This document shows, piece after piece, positions 45,284 to 54,365 of a stretch of DNA of 62,363 bases. Source of the DNA: an uncultured Ruminiclostridium sp. (GTDB lineage: Bacteria; Bacillota; Clostridia; Oscillospirales; Ruminococcaceae); assembly GCA_947594425.1 (NCBI GenBank), contig CANQED010000002.1:1-62363 (forward strand), read 5' to 3'. The position numbers were made by a program, and so were the translations under genes. Position 1 is the first letter of the stretch. Every line of letters starts with the position of its first letter. Below the pieces are notes generated by a model. The model was not told the DNA's origin. It did no database searches and worked only from the letters and a program-made list of their open reading frames with translations.

Positions 45284-46056
45284 TGCATTTTTTTATTAAA
45301 GCTATGGCGTGTGCAACGGCGGCGGTGTGCGTCGTGGCGGCGGCACTCAGCGTCCCCGCGTCCTGCGACAGCGCCCTATCGAATGAGAAGATATGCTACG
45401 GTCAGGGGGTAATCACCGACAGCGATAACCGTCCTGTCGGCGCGACCGACGCCGAGGAGAAATATTCCTCGCTCGGGGGCAAATTTATCGGCGGCAAAGA
45501 CGAAAAGCGCATCTACCTCACCTTTGACGAGGGGTACGAGAACGGCTGCACCGCCGATATTCTCAACATCCTAAAGGCGAAAAACGTAAAGGCTACTTTT
45601 TATGTCACATACGATTATGCGCTTAGTCAGCCCGAGCTTGTACGGCGTATGGCGAGCGAGGGGCACAAGGTCGGCAACCACACCTACTCGCACCCCAGCC
45701 TGCCCGACTGCTCGGACGAGGAGTTTATCGACGAGGTAGTAAAGCTCGAGCAGTATCTGTATGACAATTTCGGGGTATTGACCCGCACGCTCAGACCGCC
45801 TATGGGCGAATTTTCCGAGCGCACCCTCTCGCTTGCGCGGCAGCTCGGATACGATACCGTGCTGTGGTCGTTTGCCTATAAGGACTGGAACACCGACGCG
45901 CAGCCCTCTCCCGCCGAGGCGTATAAGCGCATAACCGAGGCGACCCACAACGGCGCGATATATCTGCTCCACGCCGTCAGCAAGACGAACACCTCCGTAC
46001 TCGGGGACGTTATCGACTACTGGACAGCTAACGGCTACGAGATATGCGCTATATAA
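45283..46056 (+). CDS. pdaA: PdaA-type polysaccharide deacetylase
   Basis: A 257-aa exported CE4 enzyme of the group that deacetylates muramic acid residues on the way to muramic-delta-lactam in spore cortex. TTG 45283 is chosen because AAAGGGG lies eight bases upstream; a GTG at 45274 is inside the terminator stem. Signal peptide or membrane anchor is about residues 1-28. TFDEGYENG (Asp82, Glu83 instead of Asp-Asp) is the PdaA hallmark, followed by HKVGNHTYSHPS and LRPPMGEFSERTL. It supports a sporulating host. It may be read from the ireB promoter by read-through, as no separate promoter is seen. Confidence 0.88.
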   Translation: MHFFIKAMACATAAVCVVAAALSVPASCDSALSNEKICYGQGVITDSDNRPVGATDAEEKYSSLGGKFIGGKDEKRIYLTFDEGYENGCTADILNILKAKNVKATFYVTYDYALSQPELVRRMASEGHKVGNHTYSHPSLPDCSDEEFIDEVVKLEQYLYDNFGVLTRTLRPPMGEFSERTLSLARQLGYDTVLWSFAYKDWNTDAQPSPAEAYKRITEATHNGAIYLLHAVSKTNTSVLGDVIDYWTANGYEICAI

Positions 46057-46066
46057 TGAAAAAAGA

Positions 46067-46097
46067 GCTTGCCGCAAAATCGGCAAGCCCTTATTTT
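46067..46097. terminator. terminator between convergent pdaA and WG-repeat genes
   Basis: GCTTGCCG pairs with CGGCAAGC over six bases, followed by CCTTATTTT on the plus strand and by TCTTTTTTC on the minus strand. Confidence 0.8.
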
Positions 46098-46102
46098 ATC
46101 CT

Positions 46103-49100
46103 TTATTGTATAAACATATCGTTGTTCATCGCATAGTTTGCGCCGTCAGAGCCGTTGAAACCACAGTATATTATAGGATATTCCGTTTCTTTGATCTTAT
46201 CGCTGTATATTGCCTCATAAAAGCCGGTAACGTACGACAAAAATATGCCGTAAGGCATCCACTGCATTTTAGCCGCTGTGCTGCCGTCACTGCGCAGCAT
46301 AACATAATCTCTGTATGTGGTGGTATCGATCCTCCCCATGCCTAAACCGTCGTACTTAAATTCATGTACCTGCGCAAACTTAAGGTCGGATATTTGCTCT
46401 CCGTCGGCGTTTTCGAGGATGATATAAGGGGGTTCGTCCTCGTCATCGGCCAAATGCGGCACGGCGTATACTCCCTCGCCGATATCGCATTTGCTGATAG
46501 CGGAGATCAAGTTATTCTCATAAGTCTCGACGTCGGTTTTACTCAGCTTAAGATCGTTTGTCAGGCGATATGCGGACGACTTGCTGCCGGGCTTGCCGCT
46601 TTCATCGACTATATAATATATGCCGTCTTTATCATTAAATATCGATTCCTGATGTCCGTTCGGTATCTCGTATTCGTACTTTTTGCCTGTCACGGCGTTT
46701 ACGGCGTAACTATTTAAGTCGCCGTCCACCGTCACAAGCTGGCTGTCGGTGACGCTGATACTTAACGGCAGGTCATACGCCCTATCGGAGTATGTCACCT
46801 TTCCGTCATATATCACGCTGATATCGACCGTCGACCCGCTTTCATAGCTTTCCTTTGACGCCGTCACAAGAATGGTGTTGTCGATATTATTGATCACCTC
46901 TAAGCCGAACTTACCCGTGCATAATACCTCGCCGCTTACAAGGTCCAAAAGCACTCCCTCGCCGCTGTACCCGTTAATAAAGTACATATACCTGTCGCCG
47001 TATAAATAAGGAGTTTCTATCGTTCTGTCGTAATACTCGTAATAATCATCCATATCTCTGTATTTTACGCTGTAGATAAGCTTGCCGTCATATGTGAACA
47101 GACCGAGAGCCATACTTTCTCCCTCAGAGTAAATCATTGAGCAGCAACGTCCGAGGTCCTCTTTTATACTGTACATTATTTCCTCATCGTTATCGATAAG
47201 CTTAGTCAGCGGGGCTAAACTGCCGTCGGGGTGATATGTGACGGTAACATTAGATACTTGTGCCATAATATCGCCGTTGCCGAGTATGCTCATCTCCTTT
47301 GTAATGCTTTTCAAATCGCTGAAGTCCGAATACTCAAAGCATTTCATACCCTTAAGCTCGTCAGCGTTGGGCAGTAAAATATTTCCCGATAGGTCGGTGA
47401 CGATATCGCCGTCGTTCAGATAGCTCTTCCAGCGCAAGCCGTACGACCCGTCGGAGAGCTCGGAGACCTGAGCAAGTACTATACTGTCGAGCTTGTCTGC
47501 TATGTCGTCCACGTCGGGCAAGGTATCGGGAGATATCAAAGTGCCGTATTTATCGATAAGCCTCATATCATAATACTCACCCGCCGTATAAAGCCCGCAC
47601 TTAAAAAATCCGTTCTCCTCCTCCGCGTAGTCCTTATAGTGCTCGTTTACCGTGCGAAAATCGTACTCGGTATACAGACCGTCGTCCGTCCCGCTGTCGC
47701 TTATGTTAAGGGGAGAAATATTATACACATACCCCGCGTCCTTAAATGTGCCGCAGTCCTCCGCCGGCTTTATATCCCTGCCGATAATAAAGGTGCTTGA
47801 TCCCGCGCCGTCCAGCGGGGTCTTTACCACCGCGTACCCGTCGCAGTAAAAGTCCGACGCCGCGACAAATTCCGCCTCGCCTACGGGCTTGCCCTCCATA
47901 TCGAGATAGCCGAGCCTGCCCTTTACCTTGTCATAATACACCGCATAGCCGTACTTAGGCGCGTAAAACTCATATTCGGTCGAGAACACTTCATTCAGAT
48001 CACTGTCAAGGCAGCAGTAATTCCCGTCCGCCTTTTTCGCCACGGCATAGCCGCACTCGTTAAAGGCGCTCGCCAAGACATAGCTGCCCGTAATATTTCC
48101 GTACATATCGCCATAGCCGTAGGTGCCGTCGGGATTTTTCACGGGTATATGTCCCGCCGAGGTGCGCACGCGCACGCCGTCCGCGTAGAGTGCACCCGTA
48201 AGGCTGCGCATACCCTTATATTTATACTCCCATGTCGGCTCATAGAACGGGTCGTCGGGATAGTCGGGCGGTAGCTCTTCTTGTATAAGAAGCTCGGAAA
48301 AGTTGCTGACGTACTCGCTCTCGGGGGAGAATATCGGCTTGTCGTAATTTAGCTTTTTGCCCGAAAGAACGTCGTAAAATTCATTCTGCACCTTTTTGCT
48401 GTCGCTCGGCTCGTAATAAGAGGATACAATGCGATCCTGTATTACATTAAACGAGCAGCTTGTCTGCCCAAAGACGTCTTGGGAGGTAAACTCCGCATTG
48501 TACGCCATAATGCGCTCAAAGTCGGAGTCGTACACCTCTATCAGCCACCTGTCGCGCGAGGGCGAATATCTGCCGAATATCATAAGTCCGCCCCTGCCCG
48601 CGCGGTCGATATAATACGCCATGCCGTCATTAAATAAAAATACCGAGTTTGAGTACCTGTCGACCATAGAGCCGTACTCGTTTACCGTATCATCGGTGTA
48701 AAAGCCCGCGTCGGTAAAGCCCGCCATTATCGTACTTTCTTCGGGGATCTTAGAATAGGGATAGAGCACATTTTGCTGCTCGGACTGAATAAAATATAAC
48801 AGGTCGTCGTCCTCTTCGTTTTCGCTTGAGCAGAAAAACTCTATCATTCCGTTTTCATAATCATATCTGCCCGCGGCATTGCCGTCCGAGAGATACGCTA
48901 AGTTGACATTATCAAACTTAGGCAATTGCACGACGTCTTCATTGGGCGTGCAGTCTACCTCTACAACGCCGTTTTGCATAAGCGCTACGTCGTTTCTGTG
49001 CCCGTAAAAATCATTTAGGTCGTACCCCTGCATATCCACGTCGCAGTAATACGCTTTATTGTAGGCAAAATCAAGCCCACTGATAAGCTCTTTTCCCTCG

Positions 49101-50440
49101 GTGTCGATGATGGCATAGGTGCGGCTTTCTTTGACATAAGCGTACCCGTCGGCGGAAAACTCGGTCGCGTAGGTGTATTTCGGCTGCATTATCACATTGC
49201 CCGCCGTATCGATATAGCCTATCCGCCCGCCCTCGTCAAGATAGGGGGCAAGTCCGCAGTTAAATTTGCCGAAAGGGTACGGCGTATTAAACAGCTTGCC
49301 CTCGGCTGAGTACGCCGAGAAAGTGCCGTCCTTTTCTTTAACGCAGAATATCCCGCTTTTATCAAGATAAGAGGTTATCGTCTGCCCCTCGCCCTCGGTC
49401 AACAGCTCATTAAGCTCGCCGTCGAGCAATACGCGCTTTGCATTCTCGTCGGCGGAGGTATACAGCACTAGCCCGTCGGATTTAGGATAAAACTCCAGCG
49501 GCGCGTAATAGCTCTTCTCGGTCGGAACAAGCCCGCCGTCCGCCGCCTTTTCAAAAGCGACCTTATAGCAAAGATATTCGTTATCGCTGTCTATGGTAAA
49601 TTCGAGCACATAATCCCCGTAAAAATCTATCCTGTCATAGTGCGTATCGCTTATCTGTCCGCCGTCGGCGCAAGAGTGCAGGGTCATATATACATTGTCC
49701 CCGTCCGAGTGCATAACAGTGAACATATCGCGGTACAGCCTGCATATGTGGGTGTTTTGGTCGGGTGTCTCGTACACGGTGCTGCCGTCGCGCTTTATCA
49801 CCCTGCACTTATCGTCGACTTCGGCGGAGGGGCTGACGAGCGCGTAGCCCTCGTCGTTAAAGTCGGTCGCGTAGCGCTGATTATCAGTGATAACGTCGCC
49901 GAACATTTTTCTCCCCGCGCTGTCGATATAAGAATAATTGCCGCTTGTATCAAGGGTATATACCGTTCCGCCCGAAGAAAAGCTGCCTACCTTTAAAAAC
50001 TGCGGCGAGATAACAAACTCCCCGTCCGAGTTTAAAAAGCCGAATTTTCCGTCCACTGCCGCCGCTCCGAGCGCGTTCAGCTTATCGTTAAAGCGCATAG
50101 CCGCCGAAAACTGCGGCTTTATCACAAATTCGCCCTTATTGTCGATATACCCCCACTTGCCGTCCTTGCTGACGGGGGTCATGCCCATAGTAAACAGCGC
50201 CTGCCCGCCGCCCTTAAGCTCTTCGTGCTTATTAAATAAGCCGAATACGTCAAAAGTAAACACGGCCAGCACCGTGCCGACTATCAGCACTAACGCCGCG
50301 GCGATGATGATAATATTTCTCAGCGTGCGGGGCTTTGCCGCCGCAGCCTCGTCGCTCTGCTCGGTATATGCGGCGCAGTACGGGCAAAATTTTGCGTCGT
50401 CCTCTATCTCCCTTTGACAAGAGGGGCACAGTCTGCTCAT
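46103..50440 (-). CDS. giant membrane-anchored WG-repeat protein
   Basis: A 1445-aa protein. Residues 3-25 are a zinc ribbon (CPSCQREIEDDAKFCPYC), followed by one membrane helix (about 41-70). The remaining about 1370 residues are probably outside the cell. WG-type beta repeats are clear in several places: GKWGYIDNKGEFVIKPQF near 95, GKFGFLNSDGEFVISPQF near 130, GRIGYIDTAGNVIMQPKY near 405, GTYGYGDMYGN near 775 and GRLGYLDMEGKPVGEAEF near 855. Between them lie diverged repeats rich in aromatic and acidic residues. The fold is probably beta-propeller-like; the function is unknown. AAAGGAGAAT precedes the start. It is divergent from the transglutaminase-pilus operon across the repeat array. Confidence 0.8.
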   Translation of the reverse strand: MSRLCPSCQREIEDDAKFCPYCAAYTEQSDEAAAAKPRTLRNIIIIAAALVLIVGTVLAVFTFDVFGLFNKHEELKGGGQALFTMGMTPVSKDGKWGYIDNKGEFVIKPQFSAAMRFNDKLNALGAAAVDGKFGFLNSDGEFVISPQFLKVGSFSSGGTVYTLDTSGNYSYIDSAGRKMFGDVITDNQRYATDFNDEGYALVSPSAEVDDKCRVIKRDGSTVYETPDQNTHICRLYRDMFTVMHSDGDNVYMTLHSCADGGQISDTHYDRIDFYGDYVLEFTIDSDNEYLCYKVAFEKAADGGLVPTEKSYYAPLEFYPKSDGLVLYTSADENAKRVLLDGELNELLTEGEGQTITSYLDKSGIFCVKEKDGTFSAYSAEGKLFNTPYPFGKFNCGLAPYLDEGGRIGYIDTAGNVIMQPKYTYATEFSADGYAYVKESRTYAIIDTEGKELISGLDFAYNKAYYCDVDMQGYDLNDFYGHRNDVALMQNGVVEVDCTPNEDVVQLPKFDNVNLAYLSDGNAAGRYDYENGMIEFFCSSENEEDDDLLYFIQSEQQNVLYPYSKIPEESTIMAGFTDAGFYTDDTVNEYGSMVDRYSNSVFLFNDGMAYYIDRAGRGGLMIFGRYSPSRDRWLIEVYDSDFERIMAYNAEFTSQDVFGQTSCSFNVIQDRIVSSYYEPSDSKKVQNEFYDVLSGKKLNYDKPIFSPESEYVSNFSELLIQEELPPDYPDDPFYEPTWEYKYKGMRSLTGALYADGVRVRTSAGHIPVKNPDGTYGYGDMYGNITGSYVLASAFNECGYAVAKKADGNYCCLDSDLNEVFSTEYEFYAPKYGYAVYYDKVKGRLGYLDMEGKPVGEAEFVAASDFYCDGYAVVKTPLDGAGSSTFIIGRDIKPAEDCGTFKDAGYVYNISPLNISDSGTDDGLYTEYDFRTVNEHYKDYAEEENGFFKCGLYTAGEYYDMRLIDKYGTLISPDTLPDVDDIADKLDSIVLAQVSELSDGSYGLRWKSYLNDGDIVTDLSGNILLPNADELKGMKCFEYSDFSDLKSITKEMSILGNGDIMAQVSNVTVTYHPDGSLAPLTKLIDNDEEIMYSIKEDLGRCCSMIYSEGESMALGLFTYDGKLIYSVKYRDMDDYYEYYDRTIETPYLYGDRYMYFINGYSGEGVLLDLVSGEVLCTGKFGLEVINNIDNTILVTASKESYESGSTVDISVIYDGKVTYSDRAYDLPLSISVTDSQLVTVDGDLNSYAVNAVTGKKYEYEIPNGHQESIFNDKDGIYYIVDESGKPGSKSSAYRLTNDLKLSKTDVETYENNLISAISKCDIGEGVYAVPHLADDEDEPPYIILENADGEQISDLKFAQVHEFKYDGLGMGRIDTTTYRDYVMLRSDGSTAAKMQWMPYGIFLSYVTGFYEAIYSDKIKETEYPIIYCGFNGSDGANYAMNNDMFIQ

Positions 50441-50489
50441 AGCTCATTCTCCTTTTATTTATATAAAATAAGTTTATCTGCTATATCGT

Positions 50490-50518
50490 AATATAACATA
50501 CATCTGTAATTCTGTCAA
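50490..50518 (-). promoter_or_regulatory. promoter of the WG-repeat gene
   Basis: Minus strand TTGACA (50518-50513), 17-bp spacer, TATATT (50495-50490). The repeat array begins 16 bp upstream of this -35, the usual place for an activator. Confidence 0.75.
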
Positions 50519-50533
50519 TAAAGCTTAACTATA

Positions 50534-50600
50534 TTGTTACCGTATTGTAACCATTGTTACCGCTTTGTAATAATTTGTTACCGTTTTGTAACTATTACCG
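50534..50600. promoter_or_regulatory. array of TTGTNA(C) repeats at about 10-bp spacing (activator-site candidate)
   Basis: TTGTTACCGTATTGTAA (50534-50550), TTGTTACCGCTTTGTAA (50554-50570) and TTGTTACCGTTTTGTAA (50575-50591) recur at 20-21 bp. Each holds two TTGT units, giving six units about one helical turn apart. Each is also a loose dyad GTTAC-N6-GTAA(C). The unit resembles ATGTAACCG near the SARP and EAL genes. It sits in the 356-bp divergent gap. Confidence 0.7.
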
Positions 50601-50662
50601 CCTAAGTGTTCTGTGTCGCGTGGTATTTTTGGGCAAAAAATATGAAAATTGTTGGTTCGCTA

Positions 50663-50690
50663 TTGATTTTTTTATAAAATAGTGTATAAT
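50663..50690 (+). promoter_or_regulatory. promoter of the transglutaminase-pilus operon
   Basis: TTGATT (50663-50668), 16-bp spacer, TATAAT (50685-50690). A leader of about 100 bases follows, with small repeats of GCGCTA/TAGCGC near 50735. Confidence 0.65.
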
Positions 50691-50796
50691 TAAAGTTGGG
50701 GTAGCATGCTTATACCCCTTAATTGCGTTAATACCGCGCTAATAGCGCGCTATCCCATCCGAAAAGCTCTATTATTTACGAAAGGAGGGTCCGACT

Positions 50797-52059
50797 ATGA
50801 GAAAAAATATCGCGGTCGTTTTAGCGGCGGCGTTTATTGCGGCGTCTATGCTGCTCGGCGGCTGTACCGCGCAGGATAACTCGTCTTATTCAGAGTCGAA
50901 CGCCTCCGTTTCGTTTGATACCGCGTCGGGCTCTCCCTCGGGAAACACCACGGGCACTCAGTCTCAAAGCACATCGGGGACAATGTCGGGGACGACGTCG
51001 GACACGACGTCGATGACGACATCGATGACTACATCAAGTACAACCTCGGCGACAACATCGAATACGACATCGATGACGACGTCTAATACGACTTCGACCT
51101 CCGCACAGACGGCGCCACCCAAGACCGACCCGCCTAAGACTGCGCCCCCTGCCACCGACCCGCCTAAGACCGCGCCCCCCGCGACCGACCCGCCCAAGAC
51201 CGATCCACCCGCTACCGAGAAGCAGCCCTCAGGCATATCAAAGCCGTATGTGCCTACTCTCACGGCGAGCGGCAAGACCGTATACAAGGGCAGCTATTCG
51301 CTTATAGACGCGTCGGACACCTCTAAGGGTTATATAATGGTAAAGCTTACCTCCGCCAAAAGCGGCGAGTACAAGGCGGTAGTTATGTCACCTAACGGCA
51401 CCTACACCTACAACCTCGACGCGTCGGGCGGCGAATATACGATAGTCCCGCTCACCGCGGGCAACGGCACTTATACCGTATATGTCGGCTCGGTAGTTCC
51501 GGGCGGAGGCAGCATAGCTCCCGACCTTGCGCAGGACATTTCGGTCAGCATAGCGAGCGATTTCGACCCGTGGCTGAGCCCCAACGCCTACTGTATGTAC
51601 AGCGCAAGCTCAAATTGCGTGATAAAAGCGTCGCAGCTCTGCGGCGGCTTTACCGAGCTCGAGAAGGTCGAGGCGATATATAAATTTGTAATGAAAAATA
51701 CCGACTATGTGCCCACGGCGGCAAGCTCGGCGGACGGGTATGTTCCCTACCCCGACAGGACGTATGCCAGCGGACAGGGCATATGCTTTGACTATGCGTC
51801 GCTTATGGCGGCTATGCTGCGCTCGCAGCAGATACCGACAAAGATAGTGGTCGGGTACGCGGGCAGCACCTATCACGCGTGGCTTAGCGTGTATATCACG
51901 GGTCAAGGCTGGGTAGACGGCATAATACGCTTTGACGGAAACAAATGGACAAGGATGGATCCTACCTTTGCGGACGGCGCGTACGGCACCTCGTCCTATC
52001 AGCAATGGATAGATTATATAGCAGACGATAATAATTACATCGACTATTTGTATTATTGA
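50797..52059 (+). CDS. transglutaminase-like lipoprotein
   Basis: A 420-aa surface lipoprotein. Lipobox LLGGC (Cys23) is followed by a long Ser/Thr-Met linker made of TTSMTTS/TTSNTTS units, then Pro-rich PPKTDPPKTAPPATD repeats (about 105-145), which probably span the cell wall. A beta-sandwich segment (150-260) precedes a transglutaminase-like core with catalytic triad Cys330 (GQGICFDYASL), His360 (TYHAW) and Asp388 (MDPTF). Such domains act as proteases, cross-linkers or inactive binders. GAAAGGAGGG precedes the start. It leads the operon containing the PilC, pseudopilin and PilT genes, suggesting joint function at the surface. Confidence 0.88.
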   Translation: MRKNIAVVLAAAFIAASMLLGGCTAQDNSSYSESNASVSFDTASGSPSGNTTGTQSQSTSGTMSGTTSDTTSMTTSMTTSSTTSATTSNTTSMTTSNTTSTSAQTAPPKTDPPKTAPPATDPPKTAPPATDPPKTDPPATEKQPSGISKPYVPTLTASGKTVYKGSYSLIDASDTSKGYIMVKLTSAKSGEYKAVVMSPNGTYTYNLDASGGEYTIVPLTAGNGTYTVYVGSVVPGGGSIAPDLAQDISVSIASDFDPWLSPNAYCMYSASSNCVIKASQLCGGFTELEKVEAIYKFVMKNTDYVPTAASSADGYVPYPDRTYASGQGICFDYASLMAAMLRSQQIPTKIVVGYAGSTYHAWLSVYITGQGWVDGIIRFDGNKWTRMDPTFADGAYGTSSYQQWIDYIADDNNYIDYLYY

Positions 52060-52073
52060 TAAAGGAGAGAGAT

Positions 52074-53108
52074 ATGGCAAAAAAAAGCATTTATTCAAAT
52101 TCCGACATATCCGCGCTTTGCTCAGAGCTCGCCTCTATCGTACAATCGGGGATAACGGTCTCGGACGGGCTGTTTATGATGTGCGAAGAAGAGCCGAGCG
52201 AGGACAAGAAGAAAACGCTAAAGCAGATGCTCGGCACGCTCGAAAACGGCGGCTCGCTAAAGCAGGCGTTCGAGCTGACGGGGTCGTTTCCATCGTATTT
52301 TATAGAAATGGTTGAGATCGGCGAGCAGACGGGACGCATAGAGAACGTGCTGTTTTCTCTGTCGGAATACTACGAGCGGCAGGACGAGCTTTCGGGCTCG
52401 ATAAAGAACGCGGTGGTATACCCTGCGGTGCTGCTCGTCACGATATTTGCGGTGATAGTGGTGCTGGTTACATATGTTATGCCGATATTCTCAGACGTAT
52501 TTTCCGAGCTCGGACTTACTATGTCAAATTCTTCTATGTGGATAATGACCACGGGCACCGCGATATGCAGAGCAGCTGTGATAGTGATAGCGGTGCTTGC
52601 GGCATTGCTTATAATAGGGGTCATACTTTATCACTTTACGGGCTTTAAAAAGGTCATACTGTCCGCCGCCGCGCATACCCGCACCGCTAAGGCATTGTAC
52701 AGCGCGAGATTTGCGAACGCCTTAGCGCTCACTCTCTCGAGCGGAATGGATATAGACGAATCGGTGGCTATGAGCGAGAAGCTTATCGAGAACCCCGTTA
52801 TGCTCGAAAAGATACGTCAGGTGCGAAAGGATATGAGCGAGGGCAGCCCGTTTGTCGACGCTGTGTCGGTATCGGGGCTGTTTTCGGGCGTTTATACGCA
52901 CATGATAAATATAGGCTTCAGCACAGGGACTATCGACAGCGTAATGAACGAGATAGCGCTTAAAAACGAGGCTAAGGTAAACAACGTTATGCGCACGGCT
53001 GTAAACCGCTTTGAGCCCGCCATGATAGTAATTATGTCGGTAATAGTAGGCTTTATACTACTGTCGGTCATGCTGCCGCTATTAGGCATTATGTCGGTGA
53101 TAGGCTGA
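52074..53108 (+). CDS. pilC: type II secretion/type IV pilus inner-membrane platform protein (PilC/GspF)
   Basis: A 344-aa polytopic platform protein with two GspF domains (about 10-130 and 205-330). Motifs include LASIVQSGITVSDGL, EIGEQTGRIENVLFSLSEYYE and, in the second half, LALTLSSGMDIDESV and NIGFSTGTIDSVMNEIA. Three membrane segments lie near 115-140, 165-190 and 315-340. The start at 52074 (MAKKSIYS) follows GGAGAG; a longer frame would overlap the lipoprotein gene. It anchors the ATPase and gathers pilins in known systems. Confidence 0.93.
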   Translation: MAKKSIYSNSDISALCSELASIVQSGITVSDGLFMMCEEEPSEDKKKTLKQMLGTLENGGSLKQAFELTGSFPSYFIEMVEIGEQTGRIENVLFSLSEYYERQDELSGSIKNAVVYPAVLLVTIFAVIVVLVTYVMPIFSDVFSELGLTMSNSSMWIMTTGTAICRAAVIVIAVLAALLIIGVILYHFTGFKKVILSAAAHTRTAKALYSARFANALALTLSSGMDIDESVAMSEKLIENPVMLEKIRQVRKDMSEGSPFVDAVSVSGLFSGVYTHMINIGFSTGTIDSVMNEIALKNEAKVNNVMRTAVNRFEPAMIVIMSVIVGFILLSVMLPLLGIMSVIG

Positions 53109-53119
53109 GAGGTGATATA

Positions 53120-53443
53120 ATGAAGGTCAGCCGTCAAAAAGCTCTGCGCGTCATACTGCTCGACGTGCTGCTCCCGATAGTTATCCTTGCGGCAGTGATA
53201 ACGCTTATCGCCGTATCGATAGACCTTGCGGGCAAGAGCACTTTATCCGAAAACGCGCAGATTACCGAGCAGGGCATACGCCGCGCGGCGGCGGCGTGCT
53301 ATGCCGCAGAGGGGATATATCCCGACAATATAGAATATCTGATAGATAATTACGGGCTTAATATCGACCGCGAGAGGTTTGAGATATTTTACCGCCCGAC
53401 CGCCACTAACATTATGCCCGATATTAGAGCAACGGCAAAATAA
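53120..53443 (+). CDS. small pseudopilin-like membrane protein
   Basis: A 107-aa protein with one N-terminal membrane helix (about 11-35) and a C-terminal block AAAACYAAEGIYPDNIEYLIDNYGL, a pattern seen at the C-terminus of pseudopilin-like proteins in clostridial secretion operons. It lacks a classical prepilin cleavage motif. GAGGTGAT precedes the start, 11 bases after the pilC-like gene. Function inferred from context only. Confidence 0.65.
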   Translation: MKVSRQKALRVILLDVLLPIVILAAVITLIAVSIDLAGKSTLSENAQITEQGIRRAAAACYAAEGIYPDNIEYLIDNYGLNIDRERFEIFYRPTATNIMPDIRATAK

Positions 53444-53476
53444 CTTTAGTGCAAATTTAGGAACGGAAGTGTGAAA

Positions 53477-53992
53477 ATGAAAGAGCATACTCCTATAAAA
53501 TCAAATAAGAGCAAGGTAGACGTCATTTTCGTGCTTACTTTATTCGTGCTGTTTGCAATTAGTCTGCTTGCGGCGACGGTATGCTTTGCAAAAATATACA
53601 AGCAGACAGGCGAGCGCACCGCCGAGCGCTTTAACAGCGCCACCGCCATCACCGCCTTAGTCCAAAAGCTGAGAGCCTACGACAGCGAAAACGGCATAGA
53701 GGTATTAAACGACCGAGACGTCGGCTGCGTGCTGAAATTAAATGAGAGCATAGGCGGCGCCGAATATTCTACTTATATATATTGTCTTGACGGAAGTCTA
53801 CACGAGCTGCTCGCCCCCGCCGAGGGAGATTTTAAACCGCAAAACGGCTTTGAGATCATCCCCGCCGAGGCGTTTAATATCGAGCAGAGCGCCGACGGCT
53901 CGCTTAAGCTTACGGTAGTTACCGAAGAACAGACCATAACGCGCAGCGTATACCCAAGAGCGTCAGGAGCGAAAGGAGCCGCCGATGAATAA
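53477..53992 (+). CDS. membrane protein of the pilus operon (DUF4860-like)
   Basis: A 171-aa protein with one membrane helix (about 14-38, VDVIFVLTLFVLFAISLLAATV) and an extracellular beta-rich domain. It resembles DUF4860 proteins that accompany PilC/PilT genes in gut Firmicutes, where they take the place of minor pilins. ATG 53477 is preferred over GTG 53471 because GGAAG lies seven bases upstream. It overlaps the next gene by eight bases. Confidence 0.65.
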   Translation: MKEHTPIKSNKSKVDVIFVLTLFVLFAISLLAATVCFAKIYKQTGERTAERFNSATAITALVQKLRAYDSENGIEVLNDRDVGCVLKLNESIGGAEYSTYIYCLDGSLHELLAPAEGDFKPQNGFEIIPAEAFNIEQSADGSLKLTVVTEEQTITRSVYPRASGAKGAADE

Positions 53993-54350
53993 CACCGACA
54001 ACAAACGCTCGCGCTCGGGTATCTTCCTTATCGAGCTGCTTATCATCTTGGCGGTATTTGCGATATGCAGCGCGGTATCGGTAAAGGTAGTCGCGCTTGC
54101 GGAGGAGGAGCTTAAGTACAGCGAGAACCTCACCGTCGCGGCTAACGCCGCCTCGGACATAGCCGAGAGATTTAAGGCGGGACAAAACGCCGAGCAGTTG
54201 AGCTCTATCGATATAGGCAGGGAAGAAAACGAAATGACCGCAAGTCTTACTTATTCCGAGGACGGCGGCGTTCAGCTGCTGACAATAAAGATAGCCGACG
54301 ATAAATACACCTACACCGAGATAACGGCGGCGCGGCTTGCAGATCGATAG
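53985..54350 (+). CDS. prepilin-like protein
   Basis: A 121-aa protein with a near-canonical type III signal: RSRSG followed by IFLIELLIILAVFAICSAVSV, with Glu at position 5 after the glycine. This is the signature cut by prepilin peptidases and N-methylated. The soluble part is small (about 85 residues). It probably is a pilin or pseudopilin. No prepilin peptidase gene lies in the window. GAAAGGAG precedes the start. Confidence 0.8.
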   Translation: MNNTDNKRSRSGIFLIELLIILAVFAICSAVSVKVVALAEEELKYSENLTVAANAASDIAERFKAGQNAEQLSSIDIGREENEMTASLTYSEDGGVQLLTIKIADDKYTYTEITAARLADR

Positions 54351-54365
54351 AAAGGAATGATAGGT

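Noticed and set aside
50534-50591. CRISPR array
   Set aside because: Units of 17 bp are separated by only 3-4 bases, there are no spacers and no cas genes.
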